From Xiphydria camelus (taxonomy: Eukaryota; Arthropoda; Insecta; Hymenoptera; Xiphydriidae): a stretch of DNA of 64,000 nucleotides. The notes beneath the pieces were generated by a model that was not told the origin of the DNA, did not search any database, and was given only the letters and a program-made list of their open reading frames with translations. The stretch is from assembly GCA_963678675.1 (NCBI GenBank), contig OY783194.1, positions 28,622,278-28,686,277 of the forward strand, given 5' to 3'. A program made the position numbers and the translations under genes. Shown here piece by piece: positions 12,382-24,161 of the stretch (position 1 is its first letter; each line of letters starts with the position of its first letter).

Positions 12382-12877
12382 TTTTAAGCCACTGATATTC
12401 AGAAATCAACGCGGCACGGATTAGTCAAGTACACGAAGAATCCCGAAGCGTTAGTTCGACTCGTCAGGGGTTTGCACTGTGTGTTGACATTAAATATATA
12501 AGATAATTTGAAAAACGGGAAAGTATGACTGTCGGAAATAACACGTTATCCGCGGAAACCTGAGATTACCTTGTACGAGATGTGTTTCATTATACATATT
12601 ATCCCCTGTAATGCGCCCTGTGTCGATGTCACTGATATTACGTGAGTATCACAAAACGAGAGTAGAGCTTTCACAACGTGCAATTGTTATAACGACCGTA
12701 TATAATTTTTATTAAGCAGTTTGAAATGTTCCTCAGCTAAATATTTACCGTGAAAAATTTGAAATAGCAGACAACGACATTGTTTCTGTACTAATTCAAC
12801 AGAAAGTGGTTCTATTTCCTTGTTAGTGATAAACTGGAAATCTGAATGGTTGTACATTACATTCTTGATTCAACATA

Positions 12878-13252
12878 TTACAATTTTTTGCACTTCCTAC
12901 ATGACGCACAAGCAGAATCGTTTAGCACACAAGCTTTTTGCTTCTGCCGGTCTATATTTCTTTGATCATTGCTCGTCTGTCTAGGTTCGTGCAATTCGCT
13001 AGCGGAGTGATAGTGAAAATTTGAACTGCAATGACAGGAAGAGCGACTGCTCCTGGAAGATCTCGACGCGCGAACTCCTCTGTGATGTTTCTGTCTCGGA
13101 CGGTTCTTTTTCTCTGAATAATCGGTATTACTTGTCCGCTCGGAATCCAGCTTCAATATTTCTTCTACCAGTAGACTTTGAATTTTTGTTTGAGTTCATA
13201 GGGCCTGAGCGAGACGTAATTGCCGACGCTCTGGCATGCTACGCTTTTACCT
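12878..13252 (-). pseudogene. Duplicated, broken last exon of the MADF/BESS gene
   Basis: This copies the last MADF exon at 17617-17987, including the tail KKNRPRQKHHRGVRASRSSR. It differs by a 2-base insertion near the start (ccagagcgtcgg versus ccagcttcgac) and a TGA where the intact copy has CTT AGA. The duplication ends right at the acceptor dinucleotide, so this copy has lost its own branch point and pyrimidine tract. It is not joined to upstream MADF exons. Confidence 0.85.
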
Positions 13253-13333
13253 TAGCAGAAATAATCGGGGTATGTAATAATTAATACGTTATCCGCTGTA
13301 TACGTACTGTTAAAATCTGTGTTTTTGTTTAAG

Positions 13334-13477
13334 GTGGTATTGAATGACAGCCAATCCATCGCGGAAGGACGAAAGATAAGCGAAGATTTAATGAAAAAAT
13401 TACAAATCAAAAACGAAGACCTGATATCGGGGGCATGTCTAGACTTACTTATGGCAAAAATTGACTTAAACAGTTAA
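13334..13477 (+). pseudogene. Duplicated last exon of the CYTH gene (orphan or alternative exon)
   Basis: The acceptor gtttaag and the whole frame are preserved for 47 codons and TAA. It encodes VVLNDSQSIAEGRKISEDLM through GACLDLLMAKIDLNS. Unlike exon 3 at 9367 it keeps the family's DLL spacing. It has no exons 1-2 of its own. It could only be used by splicing from 9081 across 4.25 kb, over odorant receptor A. I call it a duplicated orphan exon; alternative splicing is possible. Confidence 0.65.
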
Positions 13478-13729
13478 GTTCACTATTATTCAGTTATATA
13501 TTTTTTTTTGATACGTACATTAGGTATTAATGTGTTTACATTCTACTGGCACTAGCTGTGGCGATAGTATTGTATTATCGGTACAATAAGCGTTTCAGAT
13601 AGTATGTATTCTAACGATATAAGACTTAATTAAAAAACACTGTTATCTACGTAACTCAAGTACAACAATAAATATTTTTTTACCTTATGCAATGCAATAA
13701 AATCGTCGACTTTCCGTGAAGAATTTCAA

Positions 13730-16700
13730 TTAAGAATCACCAGCAATACTTCGCAAGGAAGTTAAGTAAGACATGGCGGTCGCCAGAAACTTTAAAAAAT
13801 TATAAAATAGTTTATTTTTGTCCCTTTTCAATAAGAATATGAAGTACGCGCAACGTTTCTCCGCGATAAAAAAAACGCAGATAGTGTTTCTATTTAAAAA
13901 TCATTTCCTGTAGGATCATTCTCCTAGCTTTAGAATAACAATTCGTAATATCCATTTCATATCGTCACCCTCTTCCCTATACGTATCTTATAATAATTTA
14001 ATAATGCAGGGAAACAGTAGTATTTTTTTTATCGATGAGAAATGTCACAGAGATACTTTAATGACAAATTTAGTATAAAGCATCGCTCGTGGCGATTCTG
14101 GTTTTTTCTCAAAGTGTATGGCAATTAAAAACCCCTTTCACTGGCATCAAATTACCTTGCTATAATTTTCTAAGCTGAGAGTACTTATTCCTCCTATTCT
14201 CAATGTCGGTGCAATCATGCTGCGCCTCAATATGAGCAAAATGCTCTTACGGTGTTTCAACGGTAGACAATCCCAGTCACTGTTATAAGCTGCTGTAGCT
14301 ACAGACAGTGCCTTGTAAAAAAAGAGAATAATTTTTATTTTTTTACTACGTATAAGTACATTCATATTTTATCATATGAGTGCGAATTATCTGCATACCT
14401 CATCAATGAGAATATCACTGGGCCAGTGATAGAGCAAAAGTTGTAAGCAAATGAAAACAGCCGAAAACACGAATAACATCAATGAACTTGTAGGTATTTT
14501 GTGGATCTGAAATTTGGGGAATATAAAAGTTATATTAGAAGCATACGTTGCACGTATGTCGCATTATGCATTTGAATGATGGAAACCAACTCACACTTAA
14601 CATTTTAAATCCCAGACTGCAAAGTACTACGATTGCAGTAAACGTTAAAGCTAGTACTATGTATTTATAGCTGTCATTTATGTCGTTTATGGATCTATGA
14701 TTGAAGGATGAATGTAAAACAAACGGAGACAAATAGTTGCTTCATAAATGAAAATAGTTCTTTAAAATCAAACAAGTATTTCTACTTCTTTTTAGGATTT
14801 ATGTTTTAAAGAACTCAAAAATAATTTTCTTCCGTGGAGTTTAAATTTTTCATGGAAATGAAATAAAAATAAGTGAAGTATGGCTATACTAATTCATAAT
14901 TAGTAACTGCAGGAGTATATTTAGAAATGTTAATTCTGTATCAATTATATTTTAATTTCAAGAATGAACAAGATTTTAAAAATTGATATATAGGGTGTTT
15001 CAAAATTCAGTACAAATATTTAAAGGGCGTATTTTTGAGATCAAGATAAGACTTTTTTTCCGATAAACATGTGTCCTAAAATACACCCCCTCTGAGCTAC
15101 AGCCATCTTAATTTTCATTTAAAAAAATCGATTCATGGCATTTTTAAGTCAAGAAAACGATTAGAGCTCTCGGCTTTTAAATTTTTAGAATATTTGATGC
15201 ATAATTATTGCAACTACAGTTTAAAATAATCGATTTTTTCATGTAAACTTTACTACATAAACGATCCCCCGTTCGTTCATCGGCGATTATCTCGAAAATG
15301 GTAGGTTGTACCAAAAAAATGCAAGAGCTCAAAATTTTAGATTTTTGTCTGTCCAACCAGGTGGTCCTACTTATTTTTAAAATTTCTAAACGGAAACATA
15401 AAATTTCGGTCATTAAATGTGCATACCCCCCCCCCCCCCCCCCAAACAAATTACGTTTATGCCATTTTAGGGGTAAGAAATCAGCAGAACGTTCGAAACA
15501 GCAGTGGCTTGCAAATTTTTCAGAAATTAAATAACTGAAGTCAGAATTGAAAATAATCGATTTTTAAAATGACAATTAAGAGGGCTGTAGCTCGGAAGGG
15601 GTGTATTTTAGGACACATGTTTATAGGAAAAAAGTCTTATTTTGATCTCAAAAATACGCCCTTCAAATATTTATACTAAATTTTAAAACACCCTGTATTG
15701 CAACATTTGTAATCTAGGAATAATTAAGAAAAATTTGTTTCCGATCATTTGAATATTAAAAAAGGATTAATAACTTCTTTTGGGAAAGTTTGTCAAATCT
15801 GTTAACTTTTCTACTGTTCAAAATTATTTTGAAGCAAAAAAAAGGTATTTTTCCAATTTTACCATACAATCCCGTATCGATACTTACTTGAAAATCTTGA
15901 TCTGATATTCTACGCAGTTAGAAATCCTCGTAGAAATGTTTATTCGGTTATCAGCTTCGTCTTTCCGCGTATCGCCGGCCGAGATCGTTTGTAAGAGCGA
16001 TTGCAAATATTTCAACTTTGCGCAACAGTGAAGAACTGTTACTCCAAAGAGTATTTCAGCTCCAAGACCGACGGCAAGGAAGTATATTACAACGATTTGA
16101 TGGCAGTACGCTACCGTGTACAGAAACGCAGAACTTGTATAATCGAACGGGTACCACATGAGAAAGGGGAGCGAGAAGTCGAATTTGAAGAGAGGCGCTA
16201 GTACATAATCGGCGACTAACGAGGCTAGAATCAACGCGTACATTCCATACATGACTGTTCCTATTTTTATATATGGCTGTAAGTATTCTAGTAATAGGTC
16301 TGGTCCATTCTCTAGCGAATCCTGTAACGATTTCACCAATTCTCTCAATTTTTTACGGTGGATCCTGTACATCGTAACTTTTGCAATTGTCGTGAAGTAC
16401 GTGATCTGAGGATAAATTATGGCACTTCTTATTTCTTATTTGAAGGTACCGTAGCAAAATTAGTTGCCTTACAGTTATATCTGGAATTCCATTCCAATAC
16501 GATAAATTTTTTATTCATACCATCATGGATTTGGCTCGTAATATGTCCTGTACAAAACGAACTTCATTCTTCGTGATGAAATTTAACAATTGGTCTAGTA
16601 GGAATGGAATGCCCAATATATACTGTGCAAATTTTGTGTTTAAAAAGGTCCACCAATTTTTGTACGTTAAAATCTACTGCTTCTTCGTGTTAATTTTAAC

Positions 16701-17034
16701 AAACACAAATGGATGGACCGATTTTAATACAAAATTTCCTTCTGTGTTGGTATGTATAAATATAGTGTATATTTACTACGAAATATACATCCTCGTACGA
16801 TACACATACCTGTGAATAAAATATCACTGTTATTGTGTCAACACCAGAATGAGTAGTTACAACGAACATCAATACTTGAATAATCGACAAAATCATTCCT
16901 ACGATTATAGCTCCGTAATGAATTGAATTTATTATTCTCACACGTCTCGATGAATTCGAAGGCAGGGCCCAGACGGCCAAAGTTTTTAGCAGGAAAGTTA
17001 TTGTATTGACAATATATTTGTTCGGATTTGGCAT
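13730..17034 (-). CDS. Odorant receptor B, tandem paralogue of OR A, 388 aa, intact
   Basis: Same six-exon structure as OR A: 16810-17034, 15888-16405, 14595-14694, 14399-14506, 14156-14311 and 13730-13789, with identical exon lengths and phases. By eye there are about 27 amino-acid differences from OR A. They are concentrated in exons 1-2 (for example FGFS/FDFS and VAHY/VADY), with none in the last two exons. Intron 2 carries a 705-bp mariner-type MITE that OR A lacks. No disabling change was found, so both receptors look functional. Confidence 0.93.
14991..15695. mobile_element. 705-bp mariner-type MITE in OR B intron 2
   Basis: The ends TAGGGTGTTTCAAAATT and the inverted ...AATTTTAAAACACCCTG belong to inverted repeats of roughly 115 bases. 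Both repeats contain the mirrored gtgtattttaggacacatgt. TA flanks both sides (14989-14990 and 15696-15697). OR A has the uninterrupted empty site gatatattgcaac, so the insertion postdates the duplication. A run of 17 C residues lies near 15427. Confidence 0.9.
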
Positions 17035-17364
17035 TTTTAAGCCACTGATGTTCAGAAATCAACGCGGCACGGATTAGTCGAATACACAAAGAATCTCGAC
17101 GCGTTAGTTCGACTCGTCAGGGGTTTGCACAGGGTGTTGACATTAAATATATAAGATAATTTGAAAAACGAGAAAGTATGACCGTCGGAAATAACACGTT
17201 GTCCGCTGAAACCTGAGATTACTTCGTACGAGACGTATTTCATTATACATATTATCCCCTGTAATGCGTCCTGTGTCGATGTCACTGATATAACGTATCA
17301 CAAAACGAGAGTAGAGCTTTTACAACGTGCAATCATTATAACGACCGAATATAATTTTTATTAA

Positions 17365-17447
17365 CACTAGGATGCACGACGGTGATCTGTCAGTCCACGC
17401 AACCCATGCTTTTACCAGATTGACAGAACACGTCGTGCATCCGAGTG
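17365..17447. mobile_element. 83-bp piggyBac-type MITE with TTAA target site
   Basis: The element CACTAGGATGCACGACG ... CGTCGTGCATCCGAGTG is flanked by TTAA at 17361-17364 and 17448-17451. Unit A has the empty site ttaagcagt. TTAA duplication is the hallmark of piggyBac transposase. Only the ends are present. Confidence 0.88.
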
Positions 17448-17616
17448 TTAAGCAGTAATGTTAAATGTTCCTCAGCTAAATATTTACCGTGAAAAATTTG
17501 AAATACCAGACAACGACATTGTTTCTGTACTAATTCAACAGAAAGTGTTTCTATTTCTTTGTTAGTGATAAACTGGAAATCTGAATGGTTGTACATTACA
17601 TTCTTGATTCAACATA

Positions 17617-19649
17617 TTACAATTTTTTGCACTTCCTACATGACGCACAAGCAGAATCGTTTAGTACACAAGCTTTTTGCTTCTGCCGGTCTATATTTCT
17701 TTGATCACTGCTCGTTTGTCTAGGTTCGTGCAATTCGCTAGCGGAGTGATAGTGAAAATTTGAACTGCAATGACAGGAAGAGCGACTGCTCCTGGAAGAT
17801 CTCGACGCGCGAACTCCTCTGTGATGTTTCTGTCTCGGACGGTTCTTTTTCTCTGAATAATCGGTATTACTTGTCCGCTCGGAATCCAGCTTCAATCTTT
17901 CTTCTACCAGTAGACTTTGAATTTTTGTTTGAGTTCTAAGGGCCTGAGCGAGACGTAATTGTCGAAGCTGGCATGCTACGCTTTTACCTATTTCGAAAAT
18001 TCTATTAGTTTTGTATAAAAAAAAAATACAGAGTATGACACGGAGAAATAAAGAATTATTCAGTGAGAAAATGTGTACGGATTATGAATGATACTGACAA
18101 TTTAACCCAGATACAGTCGGATCGCGACGGCGGACTAAAATCGAGGGGCTTTCTCCTTACGGAAATTGGAGAAAGCAGGACTTACAGAGATGGCCCTTCG
18201 ATCTTGGTCCGTTGCAAAGCCCGATCCTTCGTTTTACTGCAATTCGATGCAAAAATATATAATACCTTTTGAGGTATTACAAGTTCGATGCATCGAATTA
18301 AAATTGATATTTATATTGATAATTTTAAGTATTCGTTTCTTTTACCGAATGCGTCAAATTCATCTTCGTCCTTCTTACGATATTTATGCTTTTTGGGCGT
18401 TAATACAGTTTCGGGTGAAGTTTGTAGGGTCTTGACGCGTGAATTTCGTACAGATGAACGATCCTCGGATTTAGATGGGGGATTAATGCTTTGTTGCGTT
18501 GAATTTATTGGAATGCGCTCATTCTGCTCCGTTGGGTATGGAGTTGGAATGGATTGCGCTTCTGAATGTAATTCTACGTCACGAGCGAGCGTGTCATTAA
18601 CCAATTTCGTAGGTCGCGTATCGAGATTGGATAGGTTTGGTAAATATTGCACGGATGGGGATCGATTTCGCAGTACCGAATTTGACTGCGCATTGCGGGA
18701 AGGACGGGTGTAACTAATGTATTCTTCAGACTCGCTATTTATTCTTTCGACACTTTGCGGGAGATCCTGCTATAGGTAATGAAATCCCAATATTTAATTT
18801 GAAGAAATATCACTGCGGTATTGTAGTTATTAATTTTTTCCATAACGCCGAATATTCAGGGTATAACGATCGTGTTAGTGAAAGCAGGACAAACTACTTC
18901 TCAGAAATAAGTTTTACAGTTTCGTTTACTCTAAACAATAAGCTGTATAACAAACGCTATACACTAAGAGAAAAAATGGTATATTCAATTAAATTTGCGT
19001 TTATGGGTGAGGGAATGCAGAATTAGTTTCTCTGATTAATACATTTGGTTTGGCTATTTGTAGGAAACAAGCTGGAGTCCATTCGAGTCAATTATTAGTT
19101 CAGGTAACTAAATCTACATTCCCCACCCATAACCACCGATTTAGTAGAATCTACTACATTTTTCTCTCGGTGTAGGACGATCTATAGCCTACTAGTGTAG
19201 GAATCTATTCAATCATATTGTGATAATATCTAATACGGATATTGCTGTTGCTAAAGCGGATTTCTGACAAATTATGGTAAAATCGCAAAAAATATAATTT
19301 AGGTAAATTAGCTTACCGACTCTTCATCCTCTGAAGTATGGAAATTCAAAAATTCATGCACCGTATCGAACCAAAAAACTCTCGGCTTGTAAGAATATCC
19401 TTTCAGTTTAGCGCTAGCAAGTTTAGCTCGTTCTATACGATAAATATATTGGATCTCTTCGATTTTCTCACGAATATCATTCACGGTAAGATTTTTTAGG
19501 TTCATATCTCGTTTTATGCTCAAATACGCGTTGTAAACAATTCCCGCGTTGTTATATTCTTCGCGATCATCGCATTTCCACAGACATTCGTGTTTTATGT
19601 ATTGTAAAACTAATTTATAAATACGTCCTTCGGTCCAACGAATAGGCAT
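17617..19649 (-). CDS. MADF domain protein with BESS-like C-terminal motif, 374 aa
   Basis: Three exons with matching phases: 19317-19649, 18346-18766 and 17617-17987. Exon 1 is a MADF domain starting MPIRWTEGRIYKLVLQYIKH, with CLWKCDDREEYNN and an ending KPRVFWFDTVHEFLNFH. Exon 2 is a low-complexity Ser/Pro/Asn linker. The exon 2-3 junction creates DEFDAFGKSVACQLRQL followed by LRTQTKIQSLLVEE, the usual BESS-like helix of MADF proteins. The tail is basic and Ser/Cys rich. These proteins are DNA-binding transcription regulators. An in-frame ATG at 19706 would add 19 residues; I prefer 19649 because MADF begins there. The last exon was duplicated at 12878. Confidence 0.85.
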
Positions 19650-20370
19650 TTTACGGCGTACCGAAGAGAACGGAAAACACTGGTAAAAATTCACGGTAAA
19701 ACACACTATTTGTAGAAAATTTATAACAAACTGCTAGCCTCGCGTTGTTCGAACGAATACCTGGCATTTAAATCATCTCTCGTGCACTGCGCATGATTCA
19801 AAATAAGTACAATTCGAATCAAGATGTACCTATTTTGATTCGGTAGACATCAAACATCGGTATTGACATCAAAATTATACGAAAAATAAAAATTTTTGTT
19901 ACTTAGGTCGCGTGTACGAAAAAATGAATTGAATTGAATACCGTTGAATTGATGCGTAAAACACGATACTACATACCTAGATGTATAATTTTATCTGCTC
20001 TAGATGACGCAGTAATCTGCACTCCGAGCAATGCTTTTTATAGGTTATCTTGAGTTACATGCTTTTAATGATTATACATTAATGATGAAATCGTGAACAC
20101 TACATGTGGGCTCGTTTCTCCGATGTACACAATAAATGAAATATTCTACTAAATTGTATAAACTTCCACACACAACAGAAGCATTGCAATATAAAACACT
20201 AAGCCGGCGAGGGAACTGTACGTCTATTCAATTTGTATCTTTCGGTCGACTGAAGTCAAGTGTGTGTGGGTGTGTGGTGGTGTGCACAAAAGTTGACAGA
20301 TCTGTCAGACTTTTTACCCTACTCAATAATACACATATTGTATGATAATTTGATTTATATATCATTAGAA
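19650..20370. promoter_or_regulatory. Divergent promoter region between MADF and TRAPPC13
   Basis: About 720 bases separate the two divergent start codons. It is AT-rich with a short GT-rich run (gtgtgtgggtgtgtggtggtg near 20260). No clear TATA box or other defined site was seen. Confidence 0.45.
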
Positions 20371-22630
20371 ATGGAGAGTAAACCAAAGAATGAACAACTT
20401 TTAGCATTAAAAGGTAAGAATATTGTGATACTCATTATTCCTTTTTTTTTTTACTAACCTTTGGCGAAAACGTGAAAGGATTATAGTGGGTAATAAAAAT
20501 ATCTATTTTTTCCATAAGTTCATTAACTCAAATACATCGATGTAAATGCTTGTAATCAACAATCTATTTAAACTTATTACGATTTGACTTTTTTCAGTGA
20601 TGAGATTAACTCGACCCACTCTCGCTAGTCCTGTTATCGTTACTTGCGATTCGACCGATCTTCCGGGTAATAGTCTGAACCACGAACTTAAAAATGACTG
20701 TACAGCCCTTCAAGGCATGGAAACACTTGCTGTTGGACAATTCATGGTATTGCCACAAAGCTTTGGGTATGTTTTAGACCAGATTCCAGCTCGCCGTGAT
20801 TCTCTGAATATCTTTTATAAATTCTCAAATGTACATTCAACATAAAATATAAAGCAGCTTATCTTATTACGAAATAATCTTTTTAACAACAATACGACGT
20901 TGTCCTTACAGAAATATTTATTTGGGAGAAATATTCTCGTGCTATTTGTGCATACATAATGGCAGTAATCAATTAGTTAAAGATGTGACGGTCAAAGTAA
21001 GTTTCTTATTCGTGTAATTTGTAGTAATTTCTAAACTCACTTATATTCGAATTTAGATGTAATATCTTTTATATTCATGATTATAGGCTGATTTACGAAC
21101 AAATACTCAAAGAATCCCTTTATCGGGACGTAGCGAAGAAGTTATCGAATTAGCTGCAGACAATACTGTTGACGAAGTAATTCATCACGAAGTTAAAGAA
21201 ATTGGCACGCACATGTAAAGGAATATTACGGAACTAGTGTCCGATGGCATTTACTACACATAATGAAATATTAAGGTGGAATACTCACATCTACATATTC
21301 CAGATTACAATGCGAAGTGAGTTACTCTCCAACGAACCCAGTCGGCCCGTCGCAATCCTTTCGTAAGTTCTTCAAATTCGAAGTTGTCAAGCCACTCGAC
21401 GTGAAGACAAAGTTCTGCAATACGGAGGTAACGGCCTTATTTGCAGTTATTCTTCTCAGAATAAAATATGAGAATTATATCGTTTCTTTCGGGTCGTTTT
21501 GTGAATAACGATGTTATTTGAAGCTATGATTTTTTTAGTCTGATGAAGTATACGTCGAGGCACAGATCGAAAATCTTACCGCTGGACCGATATGTCTGGA
21601 GAAAGTGGCCCTAGAATCCTCAAATTTATTTAATGGTAAAGTATCCTTAAGATGGACGAGTACGTCATGAAATGAATGAGAAACAGATGTTCAAAACGCA
21701 ACTATTTTCACCGCTTGATATTGCTTATTTATCTTGTGGAAAATTGCTATGTATCGACATGATATTTTACAGTATCTACTCTGAATACGAACGAAAAGGG
21801 AGAATCGATATACGGTAGAGTAAATCTATTGGATTCCCGATGTAGTCGGCAGTATCTATATTGCCTAAAGCCACAAGCGAGTCTAATGAAGGATCCCAAA
21901 ATGATGCATAATGCTACGAATATTGGCAAACTGGATATAGTTTGGAGAAGTAATTTAGGCGAAAGAGGTCGTCTACAAACAAGTCAATTGCAACGAATGG
22001 TATTTATGACTACGTAATAATGTAGGGAGGACTATTTTTAATCAATAGATTTTTTGCGGTTGATATTTCATTAACACGTTTACACGTAATACACGTTTAA
22101 TGAATTATTTCGCAGGCTCCTGATTATGACGAATTAATAGTAACCGCAAAAGAGATTCCCTCCAAGATTTATTTAGAAGAGCCGGTAAACTTTAAGTGCC
22201 ATATTATAAATATGTCGTAAGTATAATATTGAAATTACCGTTATCGATAGTTTGACGAATTGCATTGGAATGATTGGGCTTCATACTTCCAGAAAGAGAA
22301 ATATAGATCTATCGTTGAGCTTAGAATCAAACAATTTATTCGCATGGTGCGGAATATCCGAGACTCCAATAGGGACATTGGAGTCCGGTACATCTATGGA
22401 CGTTCCTCTGTGTCTAATCCCACTGGATACTGGACTCATTGTAAGTAGCTTACGCGACAAATCGGTTCTTTGCGAAAACACATAAGTCATGAAGCTTCAC
22501 TTACAATTCTAGTGACATCTTGTTTATTATTTTTCAGAGTATTTCCGGTATAAAGTTAGTCGATACGTTCGTGAAAAGGACATTTGATCAAAACGATTTG
22601 GCGCAGATTTTTGTTAATCAAATAGATTGA
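20371..22630 (+). CDS. TRAPPC13: Trafficking protein particle complex subunit 13 (TRAPPC13), 404 aa
   Basis: Ten exons, all phase-consistent: 20371-20413, 20598-20766, 20912-20996, 21087-21214, 21304-21427, 21539-21635, 21773-21999, 22116-22216, 22293-22440 and 22538-22630. The start [20 protein letters not shown] matches the family, as do [52 protein letters not shown] and the C-terminal [13 protein letters not shown] block. TRAPPC13 is an accessory subunit of TRAPPIII, the Rab1 exchange factor used in autophagy and ER-Golgi traffic. The length is near the human protein (about 417 aa). It is convergent with GPN2, about 200 bases away. Confidence 0.97.
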
Positions 22631-22837
22631 AAACATATATTTATGTTGAACTCGTACAAAGATTTTGTCATACAATATTTTCGAATTGTTCATTCGAATA
22701 GTATTTATTACTAACCTTGTATATTATCATATTCATTGTGTATTATATAGACACAAATTATATTTATATTGTTAAATATATTACAATTAACGTATTACAT
22801 TCCATTGTAAAATAGCGAAGGAAACTCAGACCCTTAT

Positions 22838-24136
22838 TCATAAATAATTCTCAATCGTAGACATCTTCTCAGTTTCATGAACCGCTCCCACAGCGCAGGC
22901 GAGTAAAGTCGCCACATCCTTAGGTTCGTTACCTCCAAAGACATAACCGTTTGCCTTGTCGACTGCATTCTTTACTTGCAAGAGCAAAGCTTTATTCGAG
23001 ACATCCAGTGGTACAAAACTAACTAAACTGTAGTCCTCGATTAAAGAGACTAATGCAGCATTGAGTTTTTTATATCTGAAATACGTACGCGTTTATTAAG
23101 AAATGCATTGAATTTCCCTCTTAAAGTTTCGTAAGGAAGACGTACTTTGATGTGAATGGATCTTCGTCCAATTTCTCTAACAAATACTGTAGATCCAGCA
23201 CTTCTGTATAATAGTCTATATTGAATGCCAAACGATCGCTAAATTTTTTCATCTGATCCAATTTCGTTAGTACATTTACATGGGGAAGACCCATCTGTAG
23301 CATTGTACTAGTGCAGAGAATCAAAGATGACAAGTACTTTCCTGTAATACGGATAGGTATTAAGCATCTCATTGCATTATCTACTGAACATGCGCTGTGT
23401 TCTTACCGGGATCACTGCAATGATGGGAGTCTACTAAATGCACGCTACACAGTTTGATTAAGTTTTCCCCCAACTTTTCAACTATGTTATTCACTGATTT
23501 ATGGTGAGTGTACAATTCCACCTGCGTATTAAAACGGTAGGAATATTTATGGGTACGTAGTTTCATTAAATTATTCGAAATGGATAGATAAAAAATCGTA
23601 CTTGGCCAGGACAGTCGAATATGAAGTAGTGATCCTTAAGCTTAAGAATCTTTGCCAATAACCAGTCTACATTCTCTTCTAAAAACTCCATACAATATAT
23701 CAATGCTCCGTTTGGTCCAAGCCCGTATACGGACACGACATCCTCGTGTTTAATTAATTCAGAGATATCTATCGCGGGGATGTATTCCATATTCTCGTTC
23801 GCAGGATCTTAATATAAACGAAATACTAATGGTAAAGAAGTGGGATCTTGAATTTAGGGTATACTTATTACGATTAAAAAGAATTGTATATTGAAAAAGA
23901 GTACTCGTTTTTGGTTTTCGTGTATCACTTAAAGCTAATAAAATATTGAGTAGTAAAAAAGCTACTATACAGTAAAAGTAAGGACTAAGAAATCTTTGAT
24001 GTTGCTGTAACTTACCAATATTTACTACAGCCACTTTTCTACCCATTTGTGTTAAAAATTTGGACATAGCATTGCAATATGTGGTCTTTCCACTACCCGG
24101 AGGGCCGATAACCAGCTGACCAAATATCGTAGTCAT
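22838..24136 (-). CDS. GPN2: GPN-loop GTPase 2, 291 aa
   Basis: Five phase-consistent minus-strand exons: 24016-24136, 23602-23807, 23407-23521, 23146-23341 and 22838-23075. The P-loop [10 protein letters not shown] is at residues 11-20. VNIDPANE spans the first junction, the family-defining GPN ([11 protein letters not shown]) is at residues 71-73, DCPGQ at 105-109 and TKLD at 173-176. [18 protein letters not shown] is also characteristic. GPN2 helps assemble and import RNA polymerase II/III. The protein lacks the longer tail of the human form (310 aa). It lies only 25 bases downstream of PSMG3 on the same strand. Confidence 0.97.
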
Positions 24137-24161
24137 GATTTTATTTGACGAATCGACGATT

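Larger units (their letters stand above)
9286..13252. repeat. Tandem segmental duplication, unit A (3967 bp)
   Basis: The unit begins tagcagaaataatcgggg at 9286 and ends ...cgcttttacct at 13252, where the second unit starts with the same tagcagaaataatcgggg. It contains the last CYTH exon, odorant receptor A and a damaged copy of the last MADF exon. The junction shows at most 1-2 bases of microhomology. Confidence 0.9.
13253..17989. repeat. Tandem segmental duplication, unit B (4737 bp)
   Basis: This is the second copy of unit A. It is 770 bp longer, mostly explained by two later insertions with clean target sites (14991-15695 and 17365-17447). Its right edge coincides with the acceptor of the last MADF exon. 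Confidence 0.9.

Noticed and set aside
12465..12472. Inverse-strand CTGACGAG, a possible second hammerhead core (also in unit B near 17115)
   Set aside because: The following sequence lacks a stem II closing onto GAA and has no matching stems I or III, so only the 8-mer matches.
15425..15449. Plus-strand frame encoding poly-proline through the C run
   Set aside because: It is a homopolymer inside a MITE and not a coding sequence.
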